64,000 bases of DNA from Bordetella genomosp. 1 (lineage in GTDB: Bacteria > Pseudomonadota > Gammaproteobacteria > Burkholderiales > Burkholderiaceae_B), in the NCBI RefSeq assembly GCF_002261335.1, contig NZ_NEVL01000001.1, positions 558,001 through 622,000 on the forward strand. Direction: 5' to 3'. The notes beneath the pieces were generated by a model. That model was not told the DNA's origin. It saw only the letters and a list, made by a program, of their open reading frames with translations, and made no database searches. Below, piece by piece: positions 30,593-39,112 of the stretch. The stretch's first letter is position 1. Each line of letters begins with the position of its first letter. Both the position numbers and the translations under genes were made by a program.

Positions 30593-31363
30593 TCAGGCGG
30601 GCTTGTGCGCCACCAGCGTGAGCGAATCGCTGCTGAAGGAGCCGTCGGCCTGGATCTGGAAGTGCTGCTTCACCGGCGCCGGCGCGATCGCCAGCATGTC
30701 GCGCAGGGCCTGCACCAGCGGCGCGGGCGTGCGCATGCGCGTGACCCAGGAGCTGAACTCCAGCGCCAGTTTGCGCGGCGTGAAGCCCTGCACCACGAAG
30801 CCGGCATCGGTCAGGAGGGCGAGCCATTCGGATTGCGAATAGTTGCGCACGTGCGAGGTGTCGCGCAGCACCTCGATGGTTTGCAGCCAGGTGTCGAGCA
30901 GCGCGCCGCCGGGCGAGGCGATGTCGGCGAACACGGCGGTGCCGCCCGGCTTGAGCACGCGGAAGGCTTCGCGCAAGCCCAGGCCCGGGTCTTCCCAGTG
31001 ATGGGTGGAGTAGCGGCTCATCACGAGGTCGAACTCGCCGTCGGCGAACGGCAGGCGCTCCGCCTTGCCGCGACAGGTGGCGAGGTTGTCGAGCCCGCGC
31101 TTGGCGGCCTCGCCGGCCACCACGTCGAGCATCGACTGCGACAGGTCGTAGGCCGTCACGTGCGCCACGTGCGGCGCGACGTGGAAGCTCACGTGCCCGC
31201 CGCCACAGCCCATGTCGAGCACGCGTGCGCCGGGATGGGCCTGGGCGATCTCCGCCATCTGCAGCAGGTCCGCGCCCTGCGCATGCACCGCGCTGGTGAG
31301 ATAGGCCTGGGCCTGCGGGCTGAACTGGCGTTCGACCGCGGCGTCGTGGGTCGGGTGGGTCAT
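30593..31363 (-). CDS. Class I SAM-dependent methyltransferase
   Basis: A 256-residue methyltransferase of the UbiE-like/methyltransferase type 11 group. The SAM site is LDMGCGGGHVSFHVAPHV near residue 48, with VTAYDLSQSMLDVV next and RLPFADGEFDLVMSRYSTHHW as motif II. The substrate is not predictable; the family covers small-molecule and quinone methylation. The ATG at 31361-31363 (MTHPTHDAAVERQF) is favoured because the sequence before it is not conserved-looking and overlaps the divergent promoter. It faces an XRE regulator, 92 bases between starts. Confidence 0.85.
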   Translation of the reverse strand: MTHPTHDAAVERQFSPQAQAYLTSAVHAQGADLLQMAEIAQAHPGARVLDMGCGGGHVSFHVAPHVAHVTAYDLSQSMLDVVAGEAAKRGLDNLATCRGKAERLPFADGEFDLVMSRYSTHHWEDPGLGLREAFRVLKPGGTAVFADIASPGGALLDTWLQTIEVLRDTSHVRNYSQSEWLALLTDAGFVVQGFTPRKLALEFSSWVTRMRTPAPLVQALRDMLAIAPAPVKQHFQIQADGSFSSDSLTLVAHKPA

Positions 31364-31455
31364 GACTGTCCTTGGTGGCTGCGCGGCGACGTGCCGGCTT
31401 GCGCAGTAAGATAGAAGCATCCCAGTACCCGTACAAGACCATTGCCCATCCTGGT

Positions 31456-32283
31456 ATGAAGAGTGCCACCCATCCCGCCTCCGAAGGCTCCACGCTGCGC
31501 CGCCAGAACCTCGGCGAATTCGTGCGCAGCGCGCGCTCCCGCATCACGCCGCAGATGGCCGGCCTGCCCGCCGGCGCGCGCCGCCGCACGCCCGGTCTGC
31601 GCCGCGAAGAGGTGGCGCAGCTCTCGGGCATCAGCGTCACCTGGTACACCTGGATCGAACAGGGGCGCGAGGTCTCGGTCTCGCCCGCGGTGTGGGCGCG
31701 CATCGCCACCGTGCTGCAGCTGGGCCGCGCCGAGCGCGCCTACCTGTTCGAGCTGGCCGAGTCGGTGGACCCGCAGCATCCGCGCGATGCCTCGGGCGGG
31801 CCGGCGGGCCTGCCGCTGCAGCCCTGCGTCGACGTGATCGAGGCGCCGGCCTACGTGCTGGACCGCGCCTGGAACGTGCTGGCGTGCAACGAGGCGCTCT
31901 CCGAATTGTTCGATCACTGGCCGCGCCGCGATGGCGCGCCCAATCTGCTGCGCTACATCTTCCTCGATCCGCAGGCGCGCTCGCTGGTGGTGGACTGGGA
32001 GCAGCGCGCGCGGCGCGTGGTGGCGGAGTTCCGCGCCGATGCCGGGGCCCATCTGGACGAGCCCGACGTGCTGGCGCTGCTCGATGAGCTCAACCGCGTG
32101 AGCCCGGTGTTCCATCATTGGTGGACGCGCCATGCCGTGGTCGAGCGCGAGGGCGGCCTGCGCGAATTCGACCATCCGCGGCGCGGCCGCCTGCCGTTCC
32201 AGCAGATCACCTTCCGCCTCGCCACGCATCCCGAGCTCAAGCTGGTGATGCTGCTCGACGAGGCGCCGGCCGGGCCGGCCTGA
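31456..32283 (+). CDS. XRE/MmyB-type helix-turn-helix regulator
   Basis: A 275-residue regulator with an N-terminal XRE helix-turn-helix (about residues 12-85; LGEFVRSARSRITPQMAGLP, RRTPGLRREEVAQLSGIS, WYTWIEQGREVSVS) and a C-terminal MmyB-like ligand-binding domain (about 110-265; AYVLDRAWNVLACNEALSEL). MmyB domains can bind small lipophilic ligands. The ATG at 31456 is preferred; an earlier in-frame start would put coding sequence across the divergent promoter. The usual arrangement is to regulate the divergent neighbour, here the methyltransferase. Confidence 0.85.
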   Translation: MKSATHPASEGSTLRRQNLGEFVRSARSRITPQMAGLPAGARRRTPGLRREEVAQLSGISVTWYTWIEQGREVSVSPAVWARIATVLQLGRAERAYLFELAESVDPQHPRDASGGPAGLPLQPCVDVIEAPAYVLDRAWNVLACNEALSELFDHWPRRDGAPNLLRYIFLDPQARSLVVDWEQRARRVVAEFRADAGAHLDEPDVLALLDELNRVSPVFHHWWTRHAVVEREGGLREFDHPRRGRLPFQQITFRLATHPELKLVMLLDEAPAGPA

Positions 32284-32305
32284 ACCGCGCCCGGCCGCGG
32301 CGCGC

Positions 32306-33385
32306 CTATTTCAGCGCGAACTCGGCCTGCGGCTCGGTCAGGCCCGCGGCCACCAGGCCGTCGAGCAGCTTGCGCACCGGCGCGGGCAGGGCCTGGGCCG
32401 CCAGGCCGGCGCTGTCCACCCAGGCCTGCGGCTGCGCGGCCTCCTGCAGCGTCCCGGCCTCGACCTCGATCAGCCATGGCCGCACGTGCAGCCGGAAGTG
32501 CGTGAAGGTGTGCGAGAACGCGGCCAGTTCGACCTGCGAGGTGGCGCGCAGGCCCAGCGCCGCCACGGCGGCGCGCGGGTCGCTGTCGGCGTCGCATTCC
32601 GGCAAGGTCCAGAGGCCGCCCCAGATCCCGCTCTGGGGGCGTTGCGTGAGCAGCACCCGGCCCTCGTGCAGCAGCACCAGCATGGCGGTAGTGCGCTCGG
32701 GCACGGTCTTGCGCGCCTTCGGCGTGGGCAGCTCCTGCTGCCTGCCTTCGGCACGCGCCGTACAGGTCTCGGCCACCGGACAGCGTCCGCAATCGGGCTT
32801 GCCGCGCGTGCACAGCGTGGCGCCCAGGTCCATCAATCCCTGTGTGTAGGCCTGCATGTCCAGCGCGGGCACCGCCTCGACCTGGGCATGCGCGAGCGCC
32901 CACAGCCGCTGCTCGACCTCGCGCCGGGTCGGATCGCCCTCGACGCCGAAGTGGCGTGCGAACACCCGCTTCACGTTGCCGTCCATGATGGGGGAGCGCT
33001 CGCCGTAGGCGAAGGCCGCGATCGCCGCCGCGGTGGAGGGCCCGATGCCGGGCAGGGTGGCGATGTGTTCGGCATCGGGCGGGAACGCCCCTTGCCACTG
33101 CGCCACGATCTCCTGCGCGCAACGGTGCAGGTTGCGGGCGCGGGCGTAGTAGCCCAGCCCGGCCCAGTACGGCATCACCTCTTCCTGGGTCGCGGCGGCC
33201 AGGGCCTGCACCGTCGGGAAACGCGCGAGGAAACGCTCGTAGTACGGGATCACGGTCGCCACCTGCGTCTGCTGCAGCATGATTTCCGAGAGCCAGATGC
33301 GATAGGGGGCGCGCGTGTTCTGCCACGGCAGGGCGTGGCGGCCATGGGCGGCCTGCCAGGTGGTGATGCGTAGGGCGAATTGCAT
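32306..33385 (-). CDS. mutY: A/G-specific adenine glycosylase
   Basis: A 359-residue base-excision repair enzyme that removes adenine mispaired with 8-oxoguanine. The catalytic Glu34 is in SEIMLQQTQV, the helix-hairpin-helix with TLPGIGPSTAAAIAAFA is near 109-127, and the catalytic Asp135 is in MDGNVKRV. Four iron-sulfur cysteines (192, 199, 202, 208) have the canonical spacing C-X6-C-X2-C-X5-C. The C-terminal third is the NUDIX-like 8-oxoG recognition domain (QRPQSGIWGGLWTLPE). It is divergent from the indolepyruvate oxidoreductase gene, 159 bases away. Confidence 0.97.
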   Translation of the reverse strand: MQFALRITTWQAAHGRHALPWQNTRAPYRIWLSEIMLQQTQVATVIPYYERFLARFPTVQALAAATQEEVMPYWAGLGYYARARNLHRCAQEIVAQWQGAFPPDAEHIATLPGIGPSTAAAIAAFAYGERSPIMDGNVKRVFARHFGVEGDPTRREVEQRLWALAHAQVEAVPALDMQAYTQGLMDLGATLCTRGKPDCGRCPVAETCTARAEGRQQELPTPKARKTVPERTTAMLVLLHEGRVLLTQRPQSGIWGGLWTLPECDADSDPRAAVAALGLRATSQVELAAFSHTFTHFRLHVRPWLIEVEAGTLQEAAQPQAWVDSAGLAAQALPAPVRKLLDGLVAAGLTEPQAEFALK

Positions 33386-33544
33386 GCCCCGGATTATCGC
33401 ATTGCCCTATTGCGGGGACGGAGTGTGACAGGTAAAACAGGAGGCATAACAACAAGGCGGTGTAGGTCTGACCCCGGCGCCGGCGCCCCAAAAGGGCGAC
33501 TCCGCGACGTCTGGGCTGGATAGTCTCTTACAACGGAGTAGACA

Positions 33545-36500
33545 ATGAATGCCCCTATGACGCCCGCGCAGCGCGCGGCGCTTGAATCCGTCCACCTGGA
33601 CGACAAATTCACCCTCGAATCCGGCCTGGCCTGGATGAGCGGCATCCACGCCCTCGTCAGGCTGCCCATGATGCAACGCGTGCGCGACGCGCGTGCCGGC
33701 CTCAACACCGCCGGCTTCATCTCGGGCTATCGCGGCTCGCCGCTGGGCGGGGTCGACCAGAACATGTGGAAGGCTGCGAAGTACCTCAAGCAGCACCACG
33801 TCGAGTTCCAGCCCGGCATCAACGAAGACCTCGCCGCCACCGCGGTGTGGGGCTCGCAGCAGGTCAACCTGTTCCCGGGCGCGAAGTACGACGGCGTGTT
33901 CGGCATGTGGTATGGCAAGGGCCCCGGCGTGGACCGCTGCGGCGACGTCTTCAAGCATGCCAATGCCGCGGGCACCTCGCGCCATGGCGGCGTGCTGGTG
34001 GTGGCCGGCGACGACCATCCCGCCAAGTCGTCCACGCTGCCGCACCAGAGCGACCACATCCTCAAGGCCTGCATGATCCCGGTGCTGTTCCCGTCGAGCG
34101 TGCAGGAGGTGCTCGACTACGGCATGCACGGCTGGGCCATGAGCCGCTACGCCGGCGTGTGGGTGGGCCTGAAGACCATCACCGACATCGTCGAGGTCTC
34201 GGCCTCGGTCGAGGTCGACGCCGACCGCGTGCAGATCCTGCTGCCCGAAGACTTCCAGCTGCCGCCCGACGGCCTGAACATCCGGCTGCCCGACACGCCG
34301 CTGGCCCAGGAGGCGCGGCTGCTCGACTACAAACTCTACGCCGCGCTCGCCTATGCGCGCGCCAACGGCCTGAACCGCGAGCTCTGGCAGGTGCCCAACG
34401 AGCGCGCGCGCTTCGGCATCATGACCTCCGGCAAGGCCTATCTCGACACGCGCCAGGCCCTGCTCGACCTCGGCCTGACCGAGTCCGTGTGCCAGCAGAT
34501 CGGCCTGCGCCTGTTCAAGGTCGGCATGGTGTGGCCGCTCGAGGCCACCGGCACGACCCGTTTCGCCGAAGGGCTCGACGAGATCCTGGTGGTGGAAGAA
34601 AAGCGCCAGGTGCTGGAATACCAGCTCAAGGAAGAGCTGTTCAGCTGGATCGGCTCGGGCAAGAAGATTCCGCGCGTGGTCGGCAAGTTCGACGACAAGG
34701 ACGGCGGCGAGTGGTCGGTGCCGCAGGGCAACTGGCTGCTGCCGGCGCATTACGAATTCTCCCCCGCCATGGTGGCCAAGGCCGTGGGCGCGCGGCTGCT
34801 GCGTTTCGAGCTGCCGGCCGACGTGCGCGCCGGCATCGAGGCGCGCCTGGCCTTTCTGGAGGCGCGCGAGCGCGCGCTGGCCAAGCCGCGCGTGGTGGTC
34901 GATCGCAAGCCCTGGTTCTGTTCGGGCTGTCCGCACAACACCTCCACGCGCCTGCCCGAGGGCTCGCGCGGCATGGCCGGCATCGGCTGCCATTACATGG
35001 TCACCTGGATGGGCCGCAACACCCAGGTCTTCACCCAGATGGGCGGCGAGGGCGTGCCCTGGATCGGCCAGGCGCCGTTCACCGAAGAGAAGCACGTGTT
35101 CGCCAATCTGGGCGACGGCACCTACTACCACTCGGGGCTGCTCGCGATCCGCGCGGCGGTCGCGGCCAAGGCGCCGATCACCTACAAGATCCTGTTCAAC
35201 GACGCCGTCGCCATGACCGGCGGGCAGCCCGTCGACGGGCCCATCAGCGTGCCCATGATCACGCAGCAGGTGGCCTCCGAGGGCATCGACAAGATCGTCA
35301 TCGTCACCGACGAGCCCGAGAAATACGAGCGCGTGCAGGGCCTGGCGCCGGGCGTGCCGGTCAAGCACCGCGACGAGCTCGACGAGGTGATGCGCGAGCT
35401 GCGCGCCTACCAGGGCGTGTCCGTGCTGATCTACGACCAGACCTGCGCCACCGAAAAGCGGCGCCGCCGCAAGCGCAACGCCTATCCCGATCCTGCGCGC
35501 CGCGTCGTGATCAACGAGCGCGTCTGCGAAGGCTGTGGCGATTGCTCGGAGAAGTCGCATTGCCTGTCGGTGGAGCCGCTCGAAACCGAGTTCGGCCGCA
35601 AGCGCACCATCAACCAATCGAGCTGCAACAAGGATTTCTCCTGCCTCAAGGGCTTCTGCCCGAGCTTCGTCACCGTCGAGGGCGGCAAGCTGCGCAAGCC
35701 GCGCGCGCTCGAACAGCAAACCGACATCGCGGCGGGCCTGCCCGAGCCGCAGGCCAAGCCGATCGCGGGCCACTACGGCGTGTTCATCGCCGGCGTGGGC
35801 GGGACCGGCGTGGTGACCATCGGCCAGCTGCTCGGCATGGCCGCCCACCTCGAAGGCAAGGGCGCCTCCGTGCTCGACATGGCCGGCCTGGCGCAGAAGG
35901 GCGGCGCCGTGTATTCGCACGTGGTGCTCGCGCCCACGCCGGGCGAGCTGCTCAACACCCGCGTGGCGATGGGCGAAGCCGATCTCGTGCTGGCGGGCGA
36001 CCTGGTGGTGGGCACCAGCGCCGACGCCGTGGCGCGCATGCGCGCCGGCCGCACCCACATGCTGCTCAACAGCGACGTCGCGCCCACCGCCGCCTTCGTG
36101 CACAACCCCGACTGGAGCCTGCCCGGCTCCGACCTGAAGCGCGACCTGGTGCAGGCCTGCGGCGAGGGCAACGTGGCCACGCTCGACGCGGCCGCGCTGG
36201 CCGTGGGGCTGCTGGGCGATGCGATCTACGCCAATCCGCTGATGATGGGCTATGCCTACCAGAAGGGCTGGCTGCCGCTGGGCGAGGCCGCGCTGCTGCG
36301 CGCGATCGAGCTCAATGGCCAGCAGGTGCCGAACAACCTCGCCGCCTTTGCCTGGGGCCGCCGCGCCGCGCAGGACCTGGCCGGCGTGCAGGCGCTGCTG
36401 GGCCTGGCCGCCAAGCCAGCCGCGCTCGAGCCGCAGATCACCGAGGTCCGGCGTGGCGAGCGCCCGGCCGTGGTGGACTTCAAGCGGCCGGCCACCGAGC

Positions 36501-37156
36501 TCGACCAGCTCGTCGCCACGCGCCGCGATTTCCTGGCCGCCTACCAGAACGACGCCTACGCGCGGCAGTACACCGAGCTCGTCGAGCGGGTGCGCACGGC
36601 CGAGCACAACGCCACCGGCACCACCCGGCTGGCCGAGGCCGTGGCGCGCTATTACTTCAAGCTGATGGCCTACAAAGACGAGTACGAGGTCGCCCGGCTG
36701 TACACCGACGGCGAGTTCCTCAAGCGCGTGGCCGCGCAGTTCGAAGGCGACTGGAAGCTCAAGTTCCATCTGGCGCCGCCGCTCACCGCCAAGCGCGACG
36801 CCGAGGGCCACCTGAAGAAGCGCGCCTACGGGCCTGGCATGCTCAAGGTATTCGGCATCCTGGCGCGGCTGCGCGGCTTGCGCGGCACGCCGTTCGACGT
36901 GTTCGGCTACACCGCCGAGCGCCGCGCCGAACGCGCCCTGATCGCCGAGTATCGCGACCACCTCGGCGCCATCCTGAGCAAGCTCAATCGCGGCAATCTC
37001 GAGCAGGCGGTCGCGCTGGCCAGCCTGCCCGAGGAGATCCGCGGTTACGGCCACATCAAGGAGGCCGCCATGGCGCGCGCCGCGGTCAAGCGCGAGGCCC
37101 TGATGCGCGAATTCAGCGCATCGGTGGTGGGCATCGGCGGCGCCCGCGCGGCCTGA
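33545..37156 (+). CDS. Indolepyruvate:ferredoxin oxidoreductase, single-chain alpha-beta fusion
   Basis: A 1203-residue oxidoreductase that decarboxylates aryl pyruvates (indolepyruvate and relatives, from aromatic amino-acid breakdown) to acyl-CoA with ferredoxin or flavodoxin. An N-terminal pyruvate-ferredoxin-oxidoreductase-like domain precedes a TPP domain (about 470-620; CSGCPHNTSTRLPEGSRGMAG, the LGDGTYYHSG segment). Next is a cysteine-rich iron-sulfur segment near residue 660 (VCEGCGDCSEKSHC and NQSSCNKDFSCLKGFC). A gamma-type domain (AGVGGTGVVTIGQLLGMAAHL) and a C-terminal DUF6537-like tail follow. The ATG is six bases after GGAG. It is a single gene, ending at a strong terminator. 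Confidence 0.93.
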   Translation: MNAPMTPAQRAALESVHLDDKFTLESGLAWMSGIHALVRLPMMQRVRDARAGLNTAGFISGYRGSPLGGVDQNMWKAAKYLKQHHVEFQPGINEDLAATAVWGSQQVNLFPGAKYDGVFGMWYGKGPGVDRCGDVFKHANAAGTSRHGGVLVVAGDDHPAKSSTLPHQSDHILKACMIPVLFPSSVQEVLDYGMHGWAMSRYAGVWVGLKTITDIVEVSASVEVDADRVQILLPEDFQLPPDGLNIRLPDTPLAQEARLLDYKLYAALAYARANGLNRELWQVPNERARFGIMTSGKAYLDTRQALLDLGLTESVCQQIGLRLFKVGMVWPLEATGTTRFAEGLDEILVVEEKRQVLEYQLKEELFSWIGSGKKIPRVVGKFDDKDGGEWSVPQGNWLLPAHYEFSPAMVAKAVGARLLRFELPADVRAGIEARLAFLEARERALAKPRVVVDRKPWFCSGCPHNTSTRLPEGSRGMAGIGCHYMVTWMGRNTQVFTQMGGEGVPWIGQAPFTEEKHVFANLGDGTYYHSGLLAIRAAVAAKAPITYKILFNDAVAMTGGQPVDGPISVPMITQQVASEGIDKIVIVTDEPEKYERVQGLAPGVPVKHRDELDEVMRELRAYQGVSVLIYDQTCATEKRRRRKRNAYPDPARRVVINERVCEGCGDCSEKSHCLSVEPLETEFGRKRTINQSSCNKDFSCLKGFCPSFVTVEGGKLRKPRALEQQTDIAAGLPEPQAKPIAGHYGVFIAGVGGTGVVTIGQLLGMAAHLEGKGASVLDMAGLAQKGGAVYSHVVLAPTPGELLNTRVAMGEADLVLAGDLVVGTSADAVARMRAGRTHMLLNSDVAPTAAFVHNPDWSLPGSDLKRDLVQACGEGNVATLDAAALAVGLLGDAIYANPLMMGYAYQKGWLPLGEAALLRAIELNGQQVPNNLAAFAWGRRAAQDLAGVQALLGLAAKPAALEPQITEVRRGERPAVVDFKRPATELDQLVATRRDFLAAYQNDAYARQYTELVERVRTAEHNATGTTRLAEAVARYYFKLMAYKDEYEVARLYTDGEFLKRVAAQFEGDWKLKFHLAPPLTAKRDAEGHLKKRAYGPGMLKVFGILARLRGLRGTPFDVFGYTAERRAERALIAEYRDHLGAILSKLNRGNLEQAVALASLPEEIRGYGHIKEAAMARAAVKREALMREFSASVVGIGGARAA

Positions 37157-37168
37157 CGCCGTCGTGCA

Positions 37169-37204
37169 AAGAAAATGGCCACCCCTGCGGGTGGCCATTT
37201 TCTT
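37169..37204. terminator. Bidirectional terminator between the indolepyruvate oxidoreductase gene and cheD
   Basis: A 16-base-pair perfect stem (AAGAAAATGGCCACCC arm) with a four-base loop lies between converging stop codons. AAAA and TTTT runs sit inside the stem, so an intrinsic terminator is read on either strand. It has the same design as the palindrome after metH. Confidence 0.85.
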
Positions 37205-37221
37205 GTGTCGGGCGCACGGAC

Positions 37222-37905
37222 TCAGGCGCTTTCGGTGGAACGCGGCCGGCGTGCGGGCCGGTCGAACATTTCGACCTTCATCTTGGGCCGTTCGAAGCGC
37301 TCGACGCGCGGCGCCGAGCGGCTTTCGGCCTGGATCTGCTGCGCGGCCTGCTGTTCGCGCCGGGCGATGACCTCTTCCGCCTTGGCGTGGTGCGGCGCCA
37401 TCTTGCGCACCATCACGCGCCCGTCGCGGGGGAAATAATGGATGCGGCGGGCATGGATGTCGCCGAGGTCCTGCGCGCGCACCGGGATGCCTTCCGTCTT
37501 GAGGTAGCTCAGCACGAACTGGCCGTTGCGCTCGCCGATGTTCATCTGCTGCATCGCGCTCAACACCGCGCCGCCGCCGAACACCTTGGCCTCGAGCCGC
37601 TCGCGCGAGGCGCCGGCCTTGAGCAATTCGTTGATCAACACTTCCATGGCGAAGGCGCCGTAGCGCATCGTGGCGGAGGCGGGAGACGCCGCGTCGCCCT
37701 CGGGCAGCATGAAGTGATTCATCCCGCCGATGCCGTTGACCGGGTCGCGCACGCAGGCGGCCACACAGGATCCCAACACCGTCGAGATCATGATGTCTTC
37801 GCCGGACGTGACGTAATACTCGTTCGGCAGCACTTTCACTGCCGGACAATTGAACGCACTATCGAAATAGTGGCGCGTGGCACGCGCGTCGGTTCGCGAA
37901 GGCAT
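37222..37905 (-). CDS. cheD: Chemoreceptor glutamine deamidase CheD
   Basis: A 227-residue protein of the CheD family, which deamidates specific glutamines of methyl-accepting chemotaxis proteins. The catalytic Cys is in [14 protein letters not shown] (Cys near residue 48), with the His in GGMNHFMLP and the conserved Thr in the second half. The C-terminal ~45 residues (REQQAAQQ and then basic, Pro/Arg-rich) extend past the usual domain. The ATG at 37903-37905 has an AGGA four bases upstream; an ATG 13 codons earlier is also possible. No other chemotaxis gene is next to it, which is unusual. Confidence 0.92.
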   Translation of the reverse strand: MPSRTDARATRHYFDSAFNCPAVKVLPNEYYVTSGEDIMISTVLGSCVAACVRDPVNGIGGMNHFMLPEGDAASPASATMRYGAFAMEVLINELLKAGASRERLEAKVFGGGAVLSAMQQMNIGERNGQFVLSYLKTEGIPVRAQDLGDIHARRIHYFPRDGRVMVRKMAPHHAKAEEVIARREQQAAQQIQAESRSAPRVERFERPKMKVEMFDRPARRPRSTESA

Positions 37906-37978
37906 ACGTTCCTGAGCTCGTTCGCCACGGGGATGGCGAAGCAAGTCTTCTAAATTTCTTAAAAGATTTCAATTTGTG

Positions 37979-38007
37979 ATTATTCATCGCAAAATTCGGT
38001 AATACAA
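37979..38007 (-). promoter_or_regulatory. Sigma-70-type promoter of cheD
   Basis: On the minus strand TTGTAT (38002-38007) and AATAAT (37979-37984) are 17 bases apart within an AT-rich stretch. The predicted transcript would start near 37972, giving a leader of roughly 65 bases. No sigma-28 (flagellar) consensus is evident. Confidence 0.45.
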
Positions 38008-38049
38008 GTGAATCTTGCGCTGTTGTCACCCGTCCACGCTAACGCAGGC

Positions 38050-38129
38050 CGGGAAACCCGTTTTTCTCGCGAGTCCCCAGATACAGCTACGCCCCGGTAT
38101 TGTGCCTTGTCGACAACATTACCCGGGGC
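38050..38129. other. Gene-free stretch with a small hairpin and nested inverted repeats
   Basis: Between cheD and ftsX are a short hairpin CGGG-AAA-CCCG followed by TTTTT (38050-38065, rightward), a perfect palindrome TTGTCGACAA (38107-38116), and an outer repeat GCCCCGG/CCGGGGC (38091-38097 and 38123-38129) that encloses it. Nothing coding is seen. A small RNA ending at the T run or an operator are both possible. Confidence 0.4.
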
Positions 38130-38153
38130 GTGCGCAGACCGTTCGGTCGATTA

Positions 38154-38196
38154 ACGCACCGAAAGGTGCGTACTGCCCGGCAATGAGGGCCGGGCG
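38154..38196 (-). terminator. Hairpins downstream of ftsX
   Basis: Two small hairpins lie just after the ftsX stop on the minus strand: GCCCGGC...GCCGGGC at 38176-38196 and GCACC-TTTC-GGTGC at 38155-38168, the latter followed by GTTAAT. They are plausible 3' ends of the ftsEX transcript, though the T run is weak. Confidence 0.4.
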
Positions 38197-38203
38197 GCGG
38201 GCG

Positions 38204-39112
38204 CTAGAAGCGGGTGCTGCGGGTCACCGACCAGCGCGCCGACAGGGCGCCCAGCACGCCGGCGCACAGGATCGCGACGACCAGCACGGGCACGCCCGGC
38301 AGGTGCAGCGCAAACTCGGCGCCGTAGCTGGCCGCCAGGCCGAGCACCGCGTGGTTCAGCGGCACCAGCGCCGCGGCCGCCGCACCCACGGCGACCAGCG
38401 CCGACAGGGCGCCGGTGAGCGCGCCCTGGTAGAGGAAGGGCCGGCGCACGAACGATTCGGTGGCGCCCACCAGCCGCGCCACCGCGATTTCCTCGCGCTG
38501 GGTCAGGGCCTGCATGCGCACCGTGTTGAACACCGTGGCCAGCACCACCACCGCCACGCAAACGGCCAGGAAGCCCAGGCCGATGCGCGCGAAGCGCAGG
38601 ATGGCTTCCAGGCGCTGCACCCAGGCGCTGTCGAGCTGGACCTGGTCGACCGCCTCCCACTTGCGCCATTGCGAGGCGAGCCGGTCGGCGCGCGCGGCGA
38701 GGTCCTCGCCCGGCGCCAGCGTCACGACCACGGCGTCCGGCAGCGGATTGTTGGGCAGCACGGCCAGCGCCTGTTCCCAGGCGGGGTTCTGGCGCAGGTT
38801 GGCCAGCGCCTGGTCGCGCGGCACCACCCGCACGGCGCCCACGTCGTTGCCGAACTCGGCCTTGACGCGGCCCGCCAGCGTGTCGGCCGTGCCGGCCGGG
38901 GCGCCCTGCTGCAGGTAGATCGTGAGTTCGGGCGTGACCGAGATCTGGCGCGCCACCGGCTGCACCGACACGAGGATGGCGCTGCCCAGCAGCGGCAGCG
39001 CCAGCGCAAGCGCCATCACCAGCACGTTGGCCAGGGTCGAGAAGGGCTGCTTGCCGAGACGGCGCAGCGTGATCGAGAGAGCGTAGCGATGCTGACGCAG
39101 CCAGGACTTCAT
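38204..39112 (-). CDS. ftsX: Cell division protein FtsX
   Basis: A 302-residue inner-membrane permease-like protein that links septal peptidoglycan hydrolases to the FtsE ATPase. There are four membrane helices (about residues 24-48, 172-195, 222-245 and 272-293) with a large periplasmic domain between the first two (about 50-165) that in other species recruits the hydrolase activator. It overlaps ftsE by four bases (ATGA). Confidence 0.94.
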   Translation of the reverse strand: MKSWLRQHRYALSITLRRLGKQPFSTLANVLVMALALALPLLGSAILVSVQPVARQISVTPELTIYLQQGAPAGTADTLAGRVKAEFGNDVGAVRVVPRDQALANLRQNPAWEQALAVLPNNPLPDAVVVTLAPGEDLAARADRLASQWRKWEAVDQVQLDSAWVQRLEAILRFARIGLGFLAVCVAVVVLATVFNTVRMQALTQREEIAVARLVGATESFVRRPFLYQGALTGALSALVAVGAAAAALVPLNHAVLGLAASYGAEFALHLPGVPVLVVAILCAGVLGALSARWSVTRSTRF

